A DNA stretch of 64,000 bases, from positions 62,001 through 126,000 of the forward strand of contig NZ_JADPBQ010000005.1 in NCBI RefSeq assembly GCF_015670405.1, in the 5' to 3' direction. The stretch is from Clostridium sp. 1001271B_151109_B4. Its GTDB lineage: Bacteria; Bacillota; Clostridia; Clostridiales; Clostridiaceae. The position numbers were made by a program, and so were the translations under genes. The notes under the pieces are model-generated. The model was not told the origin of the DNA, made no database searches, and was given only the letters and a program-made list of their open reading frames with translations. Shown in pieces: positions 48,605 to 58,069 of this stretch. How positions within the stretch are numbered: the first letter of the stretch is position 1; each line of letters starts with the position of its first letter.

Positions 48605-50401
48605 ATGGAAAGTAAGGTTGTGAAGAAAAGAGAGGAAATACAAGAAAGGGATAAGTGGACTGTAAATGAAATTTATTCTAGTGACGAAGTTTGGGAAAAA
48701 GATTATAAAGAGTTACAAGAAGAAGCTCCTAAATTAAAAGGATTTGAAGGAAAATTAGGAGATGGTAAAACTTTAATTGAATATTTTGAAGTGAACGAAA
48801 AAATTTCAAGAAAAGCAGAAAAAATATATGTATATGCGCATTTAAGAAGTGATGAGGATACTAGCAATACAACTTATCAAGCAATGATGAATAAAATAGA
48901 TGCTTATATGGCTGAATATGCAACATATACAGCTTATGTTGTACCAGAAATTTTATCACTTCCAGATGGAAGAATTGAAAAGTTAATGAGTGAATATAAG
49001 GAATTAGAACCTTATAAATTCTTATTAGAAAATATATTAAAAGAAAAACCACATGTATTAAATAAGCAAGAAGAAGAATTGTTAGCTGCTGCTTCAGATT
49101 GTTTAGATGCACCATCAGCAATACACAATATAATGACTAATGCAGATATGAAGTTTGGAAATATTAAAGATGAAGATGGAGAAGTAGTTGAATTAACAGA
49201 AGGAAATTATTCTTCATTTATAAAATCAAAAGATAGAGAAGTTAGAAAAGCAGCATTTGAAAAATTATTTGGTGAATATAAAAATTTTGAAAATACATTG
49301 GCAACAACATTATCTAGTTCTATTAAGGTATTTAACTTTGGGGCAAAGGTAAGACATTATAATAGTGCATTAGAAGCATCATTAAAGCCTAATGATATTC
49401 CATTAGAAGTTTATACTAATGCAATTGCAACTATAGATAAGAATTTATCATCACTTCATAGATATGTAGCATTAAAGAAAAGACTATTAGGTGTTGATGA
49501 AATGCATATGTATGACTTATATGTTCCAGTTATTGAAGTACCTAAAGAAAGAGTAGAATTTGATAAAGCTATTGAAATGGCAGTAGAGGGATTACAACCT
49601 TTAGGTAAAGAATATTTAGATATATTCCAAGGTGGAATAAATGATGGATGGATAGATAAGTATATTAATAAGGGAAAACGTGGAGGAGCTTACTCTTGGG
49701 GTGGATATGATACTAAACCATATGTTTTATTAAATTATAACTATGAACTTAATGATGTCTCAACATTAGTACATGAAATGGGTCATTCAATACATTCTTA
49801 TTATTCAAGAAAAGAACAAAGCTATTATTATGCTGGATATACTTTATTCTGTGCTGAAGTTGCATCAACAACAAACGAAGCACTATTAATTCATCATTTA
49901 ATAAATAAAGAAAGTGATAAAAAGAAAAGGCTTTATTTAATAAATCAAGAATTAGAGCAAATAAGAACTACAGTATTTAGACAATTAATGTTTGCAGAAT
50001 TTGAATTATATACACATGAAAGCTTTGAAAAGGGTATTCCACTAACTGCAGAAGATTATAATGCAAAGTGGCATGAACTAAATGTTAAATATTTTGGTCC
50101 AGATATGGTAGTTGATAATGATATAGATATTGAATGGGCAAGAATACCGCATTTTTACAGTGATTTCTATGTATATCAATATGCAACTGGATATGCAGCT
50201 GCATCAGCATTTGCTAAAAATATATTAAATAATGAACCTAATGCAGTTGAAAAATACGTTGGATTCTTAAAGAGCGGTGGAAGTGATTATCCAATAGAAA
50301 TTTTAAAGAAAGCTGGAGTAGATATGACTACAGCTAAGCCTTTAGAAGCAACAATTGATAGATTTAATGAGTTATTAGATATGTTAGAGAAAGAAATATA
50401 A
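48605..50401 (+). CDS. pepF: Oligoendopeptidase F (M3 metallopeptidase)
   Basis: A 598-residue cytosolic zinc peptidase that cuts short peptides of about 7-17 residues, serving peptide recycling or signal-peptide turnover. The N-terminal helical PepF domain runs to about 200 and the catalytic M3 domain from about 205 to 580. The zinc site is HEMGH (390-394), with a third ligand Glu in CAEVASTTNEALL about 25 residues later. The Tyr/His lid is in WARIPHFYSDFYVYQYATGYAAAS. Its length is normal. The rhomboid gene starts only 2 bases after its stop, so the two were one unit. Confidence 0.95.
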   Translation: MESKVVKKREEIQERDKWTVNEIYSSDEVWEKDYKELQEEAPKLKGFEGKLGDGKTLIEYFEVNEKISRKAEKIYVYAHLRSDEDTSNTTYQAMMNKIDAYMAEYATYTAYVVPEILSLPDGRIEKLMSEYKELEPYKFLLENILKEKPHVLNKQEEELLAAASDCLDAPSAIHNIMTNADMKFGNIKDEDGEVVELTEGNYSSFIKSKDREVRKAAFEKLFGEYKNFENTLATTLSSSIKVFNFGAKVRHYNSALEASLKPNDIPLEVYTNAIATIDKNLSSLHRYVALKKRLLGVDEMHMYDLYVPVIEVPKERVEFDKAIEMAVEGLQPLGKEYLDIFQGGINDGWIDKYINKGKRGGAYSWGGYDTKPYVLLNYNYELNDVSTLVHEMGHSIHSYYSRKEQSYYYAGYTLFCAEVASTTNEALLIHHLINKESDKKKRLYLINQELEQIRTTVFRQLMFAEFELYTHESFEKGIPLTAEDYNAKWHELNVKYFGPDMVVDNDIDIEWARIPHFYSDFYVYQYATGYAAASAFAKNILNNEPNAVEKYVGFLKSGGSDYPIEILKKAGVDMTTAKPLEATIDRFNELLDMLEKEI

Positions 50402-50403
50402 GC

Positions 50404-51372
50404 ATGAATAAATTAGAAAAAAACTTATTTGAAGAATTAACAAAGCAATTAGGGTTTTATATTAAAGATTATTATAGTGAACATTTAAATAGCAATAAGT
50501 GGATAGCTATAATGGAAAATAAAGATTTCATTTATGCTGTTATAGTGTGTAAAGATAATGAAAGTGAATTTGAATATTATGAAGCAAAGGCTTTTTTAGA
50601 GAAAAATTATTCTACAAGAATTGCACTTAATGTAGTCATTTATTCAACAGAAGATAATGAGATTTTTATTAATAAAAACTTTAATAAGGTGATTTATTCA
50701 GAAAAGGAACAACAAGTAGTTTACAGCGATAATAGCTGTAAACCACTTGTTTCTATTCTTAATAATAGTAAACAAAAAGAAATAAAGAAAAAGTTAAAAT
50801 ATAAGGATAATCTGGTTACATATATATTGATTGCTATAAATATTTTAATATATATATTAACAGCATTTATATCTAGAAATATATATGATATAGATTCATA
50901 TACTCTTTTAGCATTTGGTGCAAAGGTAAATGAATTAATAAATAGTGGACAATCATGGAGGTTAATAACATGTGCCTTTTTACATGGGGGATTAGCTCAT
51001 ATAGCATTTAATATGTATGCCTTAAAAATAATTTGATCAGAGGTAGAGTATGCTTATGGTAAGGTTAAATATATTGGAATATATTTAATTTCAGCTATAG
51101 GAGCTAGTTTGTTTAGCTATATATTTAATGCAGATTCCATAAGTGTAGGAGCATCTGGAGCAATATTTGGTTTATTTGGGGCCATGCTTATATTTGGAAT
51201 TAAAAATAGAGATAGAATAAGAAAAGAGTATATAATAAATTTATTTAAGGTTATAGTTATAAATATTATAATAGGTGTAACAATAAGTAATATAGATAAT
51301 TCAGCTCATATAGGTGGATTAATATTTGGAGCACTTTCAGCTCTTATATTAAAAAACAAGAAAATATATTAA
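50404..51372 (+). pseudogene. Rhomboid intramembrane serine protease, interrupted by one TGA
   Basis: The frame encodes an N-terminal cytosolic domain (about 1-130), then a rhomboid core. The stop TGA at 51034-51036 follows HGGLAHIAFNMYALKII, and the same frame continues with SEVEYAYGKVKYIGIYLIS, the active-site Ser in GASGAIFGLFGAM, and catalytic His in SAHIGGLIFGA, to a natural end at 51372. A Gly codon (GGA) at the TGA would restore the family pattern, so a single G-to-T change explains it. The upstream part lacks both catalytic residues. It is an inactivated gene in this strain or a sequencing error. It is second in the pepF operon. Confidence 0.88.
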
Positions 51373-51391
51373 TTTTCAAAGGAGTTTTCAA

Positions 51392-52006
51392 ATGAGATTT
51401 GTCAAAGATAAGGCTCTTATAGTAAATATAATCTCAATGGTGATATTAATAATTACAGCAGTATGCAATTTTGTATTTTATGGTGGAAGTAAATTATTTA
51501 GAATAGGATTAATGGCAGTAGCATTATGGTTTATGTACTTTGTTTATAAAAAAACATTTTTAAGAAAATCGAGAATAAGTTTTTATTTAATATTTTCTTT
51601 TATAGTTGGAGCGATGTATTTGGGTAGTATTTTAAATTTTTACGAGATAATTCCCATGTATGACAAAATACTACATTTATTATCAGGAATTATTATAGGC
51701 ATGATAGGGTTTATATTATTTTTACATGTAACAGATGGAAAAGGAATGAGTACATGTAAAAGTTATGCTCCAATGTTGTTTTCTATTATATTTTCTATAG
51801 CGGGAGCTGCTGTTTGGGAGATATGGGAATTTTCAACCGATCAGTTGTTTGGATTTTTATCACAAAATAATAGTTTGCATGATACCATGTGGGATATTAT
51901 TTGTGGTTCTATAATGGGGATTGTTTCAAATATACCAGTTTATTTATACATTAAAGGTAAAAAAATTAAATATATAGAAAAAATAATCGAAGAGATGAAT
52001 GAATAA
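51392..52006 (+). CDS. YjdF-like (DUF2238) integral membrane protein
   Basis: 204 residues with six hydrophobic helices. Three conserved polar spots match the YjdF/DUF2238 family: MYDKILHLLSGIIIG (Asp and His in helix 3), AAVWEIWEFSTDQLFG (Glu pair in helix 5) and LHDTMWDIICGSIMG (Asp in helix 6). These look like an intramembrane polar or metal site. Family function is unknown. The AAAGGAG site precedes the ATG. The ribosome-site spacing (19 bases after the rhomboid frame) suggests the same operon as pepF. It is followed by a long terminator. Confidence 0.8.
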   Translation: MRFVKDKALIVNIISMVILIITAVCNFVFYGGSKLFRIGLMAVALWFMYFVYKKTFLRKSRISFYLIFSFIVGAMYLGSILNFYEIIPMYDKILHLLSGIIIGMIGFILFLHVTDGKGMSTCKSYAPMLFSIIFSIAGAAVWEIWEFSTDQLFGFLSQNNSLHDTMWDIICGSIMGIVSNIPVYLYIKGKKIKYIEKIIEEMNE

Positions 52007-52007
52007 G

Positions 52008-52050
52008 AAAAAGTAAAAATGATGAATAATTTCATTATTTTTACTTTTTT
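52008..52050 (+). terminator. Terminator of the pepF-rhomboid-yjdF unit
   Basis: An approximately 19-bp stem, AAAAAGTAAAAAT-g-ATGAA with TTCAT-t-ATTTTTACTTTTT, a 4-base loop and T6. Confidence 0.9.
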
Positions 52051-52179
52051 GTTGCATTATTAAGAAAAACTTAAGGAAATTTATAAGTAATTGTTAACAA
52101 AAAATTAACTCTTTATAAAATATATATTATATAATAGAGTTATGGAAAGAATATTAATAAGGGCAAAATACTATGGGGG

Positions 52180-52713
52180 ATGAAATGGTTGAATATTTTA
52201 GAGAAGATAGATAAGAGAGCATTAGAGTACATAAGTGAAAAGTGTAAAACAAAAACACTTGATAAAGTTATGCCTATCATAACTATGATGGGTAATTTAG
52301 GAATTATTTGGTTTGTAATATCGACGTTATTAATTTTAAGGGTTGAGTACAGAATTATTGGTGTTGGAGTAATTTTAGCATTAGCATTAACAACAATAAT
52401 AGGAGAAGGATTGATTAAACATATAGTGAAAAGAAAAAGACCCTTTGAAGAAAAAGAAGAAAATTTATTAATTAATAAGCCAATAACATATTCATTTCCA
52501 TCAGGACATACAGCTTCTTCATTTGCTGCATTAGCAGTATTTATTCAAATGAATACTAAATTAGGGCTAGTAGTAAGTCCGATAGCAACTTTAATTGCAT
52601 TTTCAAGAGTTTATTTAAAGGTTCATTATCCTACAGATGTTATATTTGGAATGATGCTAGGATTTACATGTGGTATAAGTGTAGTAGGGTTTATGGGGAG
52701 AGCGGTATTTTAA
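52180..52713 (+). CDS. PAP2-family membrane phosphatase
   Basis: A 177-residue integral membrane phosphatase with five or six helices. The three acid-phosphatase motifs are complete: KRKRPFEE (motif 1, KxxxxxxRP type), PSGHTASSF (motif 2, catalytic His) and SRVYLKVHYPTDV (motif 3, nucleophile His). Relatives dephosphorylate undecaprenyl diphosphate or phosphatidate. The next gene is a diacylglycerol glucosyltransferase, so supplying diacylglycerol or recycling carrier lipid both make sense. The start is uncertain. ATG 52180 directly touches its GGGGG site; TTG at 52189 would have better spacing. Confidence 0.9.
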   Translation: MKWLNILEKIDKRALEYISEKCKTKTLDKVMPIITMMGNLGIIWFVISTLLILRVEYRIIGVGVILALALTTIIGEGLIKHIVKRKRPFEEKEENLLINKPITYSFPSGHTASSFAALAVFIQMNTKLGLVVSPIATLIAFSRVYLKVHYPTDVIFGMMLGFTCGISVVGFMGRAVF

Positions 52714-52781
52714 ATATTTAATTTTATGTTATAATAGTTAATTGACTAATTAAGCAAATTTAATTGTTAGGGGGACTTTAA

Positions 52782-53939
52782 ATGAATATTCTTATTTTGT
52801 CTGCATCTACTGGAGGCGGACATATGAGGGCATCTAAAGCTATAGAGGGTTATATGACCCAACAAAATAAAGATATTAATGTGAAAATTGTAGATAGTTT
52901 ATTATATATTAGTCCGATATTAAATAAAACAATAACATCAGGATATGTATATTTAGCAACCAAAACTCCTAAATTATATGGAAAGCTATATGATTTAACA
53001 AATAAGGAGCATAGACTAGCAAACTTTGTTACAAGATTAAATAACATATTTGCTAATAAGCTTTTACCATTAATAGATGATTTTAGACCAGATGTAATAA
53101 TTACTACACATCCTTTTCCAACAGAAATGGTTTCAAGATTAAAATCAAAGGGAGAAATAAATATACCATTAATTTGTATAATGACAGATTATGCACCTCA
53201 TAAGGCATGGATAAGTGAGAAAGTTGATGCTTATATTGTTGCTAATGATGATATGGTAGGAAAAATGATTAATGAAGGTGTAGATGTAAATAGTATTTAC
53301 CCATACGGAATACCGATAGATGAGGTATTCTTTGAAGAAAAAGAAAAACAATTAGTACTAGAAGAGTTAGGATTTGATAAAACATTGCCAACTATTTTGA
53401 TGATGGCAGGTAGCTTTGGTGTAACTAATGTTTTTGATGTATATGAAAATATAATAGATATTGATTTAGATTTTCAAATTATTTTAGTTACAGGGAGAAA
53501 TCAAAAACTATATAGCCATTTTGAAAAGGTAGTAGATGATAGTCCTAAAAAGACTAAATTAATATATTTTACTGATGAAATCAATAAGTATATGCAGGCC
53601 TCTGATATAATCATTACTAAACCAGGGGGATTAACTGTTACAGAAGCTTTAGCATGTAACATACCAATGGCTGTGTTTGATGCTATACCAGGTCAAGAAG
53701 AAGAAAATGCAGAGTTCTTATTAAAGCATAATATGGCAGTAAGAATTAAGGATGGAGATAGCTGTAGAAATTCTATAGTAGAATTGTTAAAAGATGGAGG
53801 GAAATTAGAAAATATGAAAGAAGCTTGTAAGTCTTTTGACAAAAATGATTCTACTAAAAATATATTCTTGTTAATAAATGAACTTATAGAAAATAATAAT
53901 TTAATAGAAAATGATGATTTAATAGAAAATGATAATTAG
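52782..53939 (+). CDS. Processive diacylglycerol glycosyltransferase (UgtP/MGDG-synthase family)
   Basis: A 385-residue membrane-associated GT28-type enzyme that adds glucose or galactose from a UDP-sugar to diacylglycerol. It makes glycolipids and lipoteichoic-acid anchors. The N-terminal acceptor domain starts ILILSASTGGGHMRASKAI and has DVIITTHPFPTEMVSRL and TDYAPHKAW. The C-terminal donor domain has MAGSFGV, TKPGGLTVTEALACNIPM and IPGQEEENAEFL. The last 18 residues are three tandem copies of LIENxx (NN, DD, DN) encoded by an 18-base repeat at 53883-53936. The start ATG follows AGGGGGA. A TGTTATAAT extended -10 is at about 52728. Confidence 0.9.
   Translation: MNILILSASTGGGHMRASKAIEGYMTQQNKDINVKIVDSLLYISPILNKTITSGYVYLATKTPKLYGKLYDLTNKEHRLANFVTRLNNIFANKLLPLIDDFRPDVIITTHPFPTEMVSRLKSKGEINIPLICIMTDYAPHKAWISEKVDAYIVANDDMVGKMINEGVDVNSIYPYGIPIDEVFFEEKEKQLVLEELGFDKTLPTILMMAGSFGVTNVFDVYENIIDIDLDFQIILVTGRNQKLYSHFEKVVDDSPKKTKLIYFTDEINKYMQASDIIITKPGGLTVTEALACNIPMAVFDAIPGQEEENAEFLLKHNMAVRIKDGDSCRNSIVELLKDGGKLENMKEACKSFDKNDSTKNIFLLINELIENNNLIENDDLIENDN
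53883..53936 (+). repeat. 18-base coding tandem repeat, three copies
   Basis: Units at 53883-53900, 53901-53918 and 53919-53936 encode Leu-Ile-Glu-Asn plus two Asn/Asp residues at the extreme C-terminus of the glycosyltransferase. The gene stop follows at once. Confidence 0.9.
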
Positions 53940-53952
53940 CTTATATAAATTT

Positions 53953-53992
53953 AATATTCCTCTGTTGAGCAAACAGAGGAATATTTATTTTT
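53953..53992 (+). terminator. Terminator of the glycosyltransferase gene
   Basis: A 14-bp perfect stem AATATTCCTCTGTT (53953-53966) / AACAGAGGAATATT (53972-53985), 5-base loop, TATTTTTA. Confidence 0.9.
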
Positions 53993-54182
53993 ATATTATT
54001 TTTATAAAATATTTAAAAAGTTTATTTTAGTTTTATTTAGATTGTAACTTGTTTGAAATTAATATTTTGATAAAAATAAGATTAGGATAGTGGAAAAGTT
54101 AAAAAAAGAAGATAAATAAATATATTTATATGGGAAATATAAGTAAAATAGTGTAATATTATAATTGGTAGTAAAATTTTAA

Positions 54183-55541
<1,359 letters not shown>

Positions 55542-55566
55542 TAATTTGAGTTTATAATATGTTTTT

Positions 55567-55616
55567 AAAAATCAAACTTTCATTTAGTGAAAACTATAAG
55601 AAAGTTTGATTTTTTG
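55567..55616 (+). terminator. Terminator of gdhA
   Basis: A 15-bp perfect stem AAAAATCAAACTTTC (55567-55581) / GAAAGTTTGATTTTT (55600-55614), T-run. Confidence 0.92.
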
Positions 55617-56099
55617 CGTAAATAAAAAATATATTAAATTGAATGAGATAGAAAAAAAGTAAAGACATATTAGAAAAATGAAAATAAAATTTTTGAAATA
55701 TTTATAATAAAAGAAAAAAGATTTTATGGGAAAGCCTGATTTTAATTTTAAATTATTTACTATAAAGTTTGTACTTATAGCTTTTTTGAAATATAATGCA
55801 TTAGTGTAAGTAAAATGCGTTGTATTTTTAAATAATAAGGATAATATATAAATAAGTTAAGCAAATGAATTAAATTAATTTTTTGTAATGGCTAATTACT
55901 ACATAATAGATTATAATTAAATACCGTAAAATATAAAGGATTTGAAATTAAATAAATAAAAAATTTCTTTTAAATAAGAAAATATGATAAAATTATAGGG
56001 TTAATAAAGAACATTAGTTTGATTTTGATATTAGGAAACTATATAATTATATCTAAATTATTACTTAAATGTGAATAGGTTATAATTTTGGAGGTTTAT
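55617..56099. other. Long intergenic region before parE
   Basis: It is AT-rich with no credible ORF. One weak hairpin (AAATATAATGCATT near 55789-55802 with AATGCGTTGTATTT near 55813-55826, using G-U pairs) is followed by TTTAAAT and could terminate a small RNA. I find no clear promoter for one. The parE promoter is not obvious. TATAAT at about 56080-56085 is too near the start codon. Confidence 0.4.
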
Positions 56100-58049
56100 A
56101 TGAATAATGAAGTTAATAGTAAATATGATGTAACAGATTTGACATCTTTAGAAAAACTGGAACCTGTAAGAGTGAGACCAGGAATGTATATAGGGTCAAC
56201 TGGAACAAAGGGATTACATCATTGTATATGGGAAATTTTAGATAACTCTATAGATGAAATATCTAATGGGTTTGGAGATAAAGCAACTATAATTATAAAT
56301 AAAGATAAAAGTGTAACTATTATAGATAATGGTAGAGGAATACCTACAGGAATTCACCCTGTTAAAAAGAAATCAGGGGTTGAAATGGTATTTACTGAAT
56401 TACATACTGGTGGTAAGTTTGATAATAAAAATTATAAAACTTCTGGTGGATTACATGGTGTAGGTGCCGCAGTTGTAAATGCATTATCTAAATGGTTAGA
56501 AGTTGAAGTTCATCAAAATGGGAAAGTTTATAAGCAAAGATTTGAATATGCTTATGATAAAGAATTAAAAAAAGATATGCCAGGTACAGCAGTTACAGCA
56601 TTGGAAGTTGTAGGAAAGTCTAGAGATACAGGTACAAGAGTAACATTTAAGCCAGATAATGAAATATTTTCAACAACAGATTTTAAATTCGATATCATTG
56701 ATGAAAGATTACAAGAATTAGCATTCCAAAATAAAGGAATAAAATTAGAGCTTATTGATAATAGAAAAGATGAAGAAGTTAGAAAGGAATATTATTCAGA
56801 AAGAGGATTACTTGATTTTATCGATTATTTAAATGAAAGTAAGACACCTATTCATGCAACTCCTATTTTATTTGAAGGAGAAAGAGCAATAAATAATATT
56901 TCAATGTATGGTGAAGTTTGTATGCAATTTACAGACTCTACAACTGAATATATTGCAAGTTATGTTAATAATATTCCAACAACAGAAGCTGGAACTCATG
57001 AATCAGGGTTTAAGACAGGGATGACTAGAGCATTTAAAGAATGGGCTAAAAAGTTAGGGCTTGTTAAGGAAAAAGATAAAGACTTTGAAGGTGATGATTT
57101 AAGAGAAGGTATGACAGCAATTGTTAGAATAAAAATAACTAATGCTGTTTTTGAAGGGCAAACTAAAACTAAACTTGGAAGTTCTGAAGCTTATACTATG
57201 ATGAATGATTTAGCTTATACTAAGCTTTGTGAATGGATAGAAGATAATAAAGAGGTTGCTTCAAGTCTTATAAATAATGCACTTGCAGCTGCGCAAAGAA
57301 GAGAAAAAATTAAGAAGATTAATGAAGCTGAAAAGAAAAAAATAGGTAAAGGTACTGCACCATTAGCAGGAAAAGTTGCTGTATGTACTTTAAAAGATAA
57401 TACTGTTAATGAATTTATCGTAGTTGAGGGAGATTCTGCGGGAGGATCGGCAAAGCAAGCTAGAGATAGAAGATTCCAAACTATTATGCCTTCTAAAGGT
57501 AAGATAATGAATACTGAAAAGCAAAAGCTTGAAAATGTACTAGCATCTGAAGAACTTAAAATATTTAATACAGCTATTGGAACAGGAACTTTAGATAATT
57601 ATAAAGAAGAAGATTTAAAATACGATAAAATAATTATTATGAGTGATGCCGATGTAGATGGATTCCATATTAGAACTTTATGGATGACGTATATTTATAG
57701 ATATATGAGACCTTTAATATCAAATGGTCATCTTTATTTGGCACAACCTCCTTTATATAAAGTTTATAAAACTACTAAAGGAAAAGAAATATCTAAATAT
57801 GCATATAGTGATGAAGAACTAGAGAAAGTTAAGAAGGAAATAGGAAAAGGTGCTTTAATACAAAGATATAAGGGATTAGGAGAAATGAATCCAGATCAGC
57901 TTTGGGACACAACTTTAAATCCAGAGACAAGAACACTTTTCCAAGTTACTATTGAAGATGCTGCGAAAGCAGAGAAAATGGTATCACTTCTTATGGGAGA
58001 TGTAGTTGAGCCAAGAAAGAATTATATGTATAAGTACGCAGAGTTTTAA
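56100..58049 (+). CDS. parE: Type IIA topoisomerase subunit B (ParE-like)
   Basis: The 649-residue ATPase subunit. GHKL domain: EILDNSIDEISNG (Mg/ATP), DNGRGIPTGIHP, GGLHGVGAAVVNALS. Transducer: QTKTKLGSSEA with the Lys lever. TOPRIM: EGDSAGGSAKQARDRRFQTIMP with the metal Glu, and SDADVDGFHIRTL with the DxD. RYKGLGEMNPDQLW closes the domain. SAKQARDRRFQTIMPSKGKIMNTEK is nearer ParE than GyrB. With ParC 20 bases downstream it would be topoisomerase IV, which decatenates replicated chromosomes. I start at ATG 56100, 5 bases after GGAGG; TTG 56088 overlaps that site. Parallel gyrase genes are assumed elsewhere. Confidence 0.88.
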   Translation: MNNEVNSKYDVTDLTSLEKLEPVRVRPGMYIGSTGTKGLHHCIWEILDNSIDEISNGFGDKATIIINKDKSVTIIDNGRGIPTGIHPVKKKSGVEMVFTELHTGGKFDNKNYKTSGGLHGVGAAVVNALSKWLEVEVHQNGKVYKQRFEYAYDKELKKDMPGTAVTALEVVGKSRDTGTRVTFKPDNEIFSTTDFKFDIIDERLQELAFQNKGIKLELIDNRKDEEVRKEYYSERGLLDFIDYLNESKTPIHATPILFEGERAINNISMYGEVCMQFTDSTTEYIASYVNNIPTTEAGTHESGFKTGMTRAFKEWAKKLGLVKEKDKDFEGDDLREGMTAIVRIKITNAVFEGQTKTKLGSSEAYTMMNDLAYTKLCEWIEDNKEVASSLINNALAAAQRREKIKKINEAEKKKIGKGTAPLAGKVAVCTLKDNTVNEFIVVEGDSAGGSAKQARDRRFQTIMPSKGKIMNTEKQKLENVLASEELKIFNTAIGTGTLDNYKEEDLKYDKIIIMSDADVDGFHIRTLWMTYIYRYMRPLISNGHLYLAQPPLYKVYKTTKGKEISKYAYSDEELEKVKKEIGKGALIQRYKGLGEMNPDQLWDTTLNPETRTLFQVTIEDAAKAEKMVSLLMGDVVEPRKNYMYKYAEF

Positions 58050-58069
58050 GGCAAGGAAGGAGATAAATT

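Noticed and set aside
51034..51036. TGA in the rhomboid gene as selenocysteine
   Set aside because: Homology predicts Gly at this position, Sec has no role in rhomboids, and no stem-loop of the SECIS type follows the codon.
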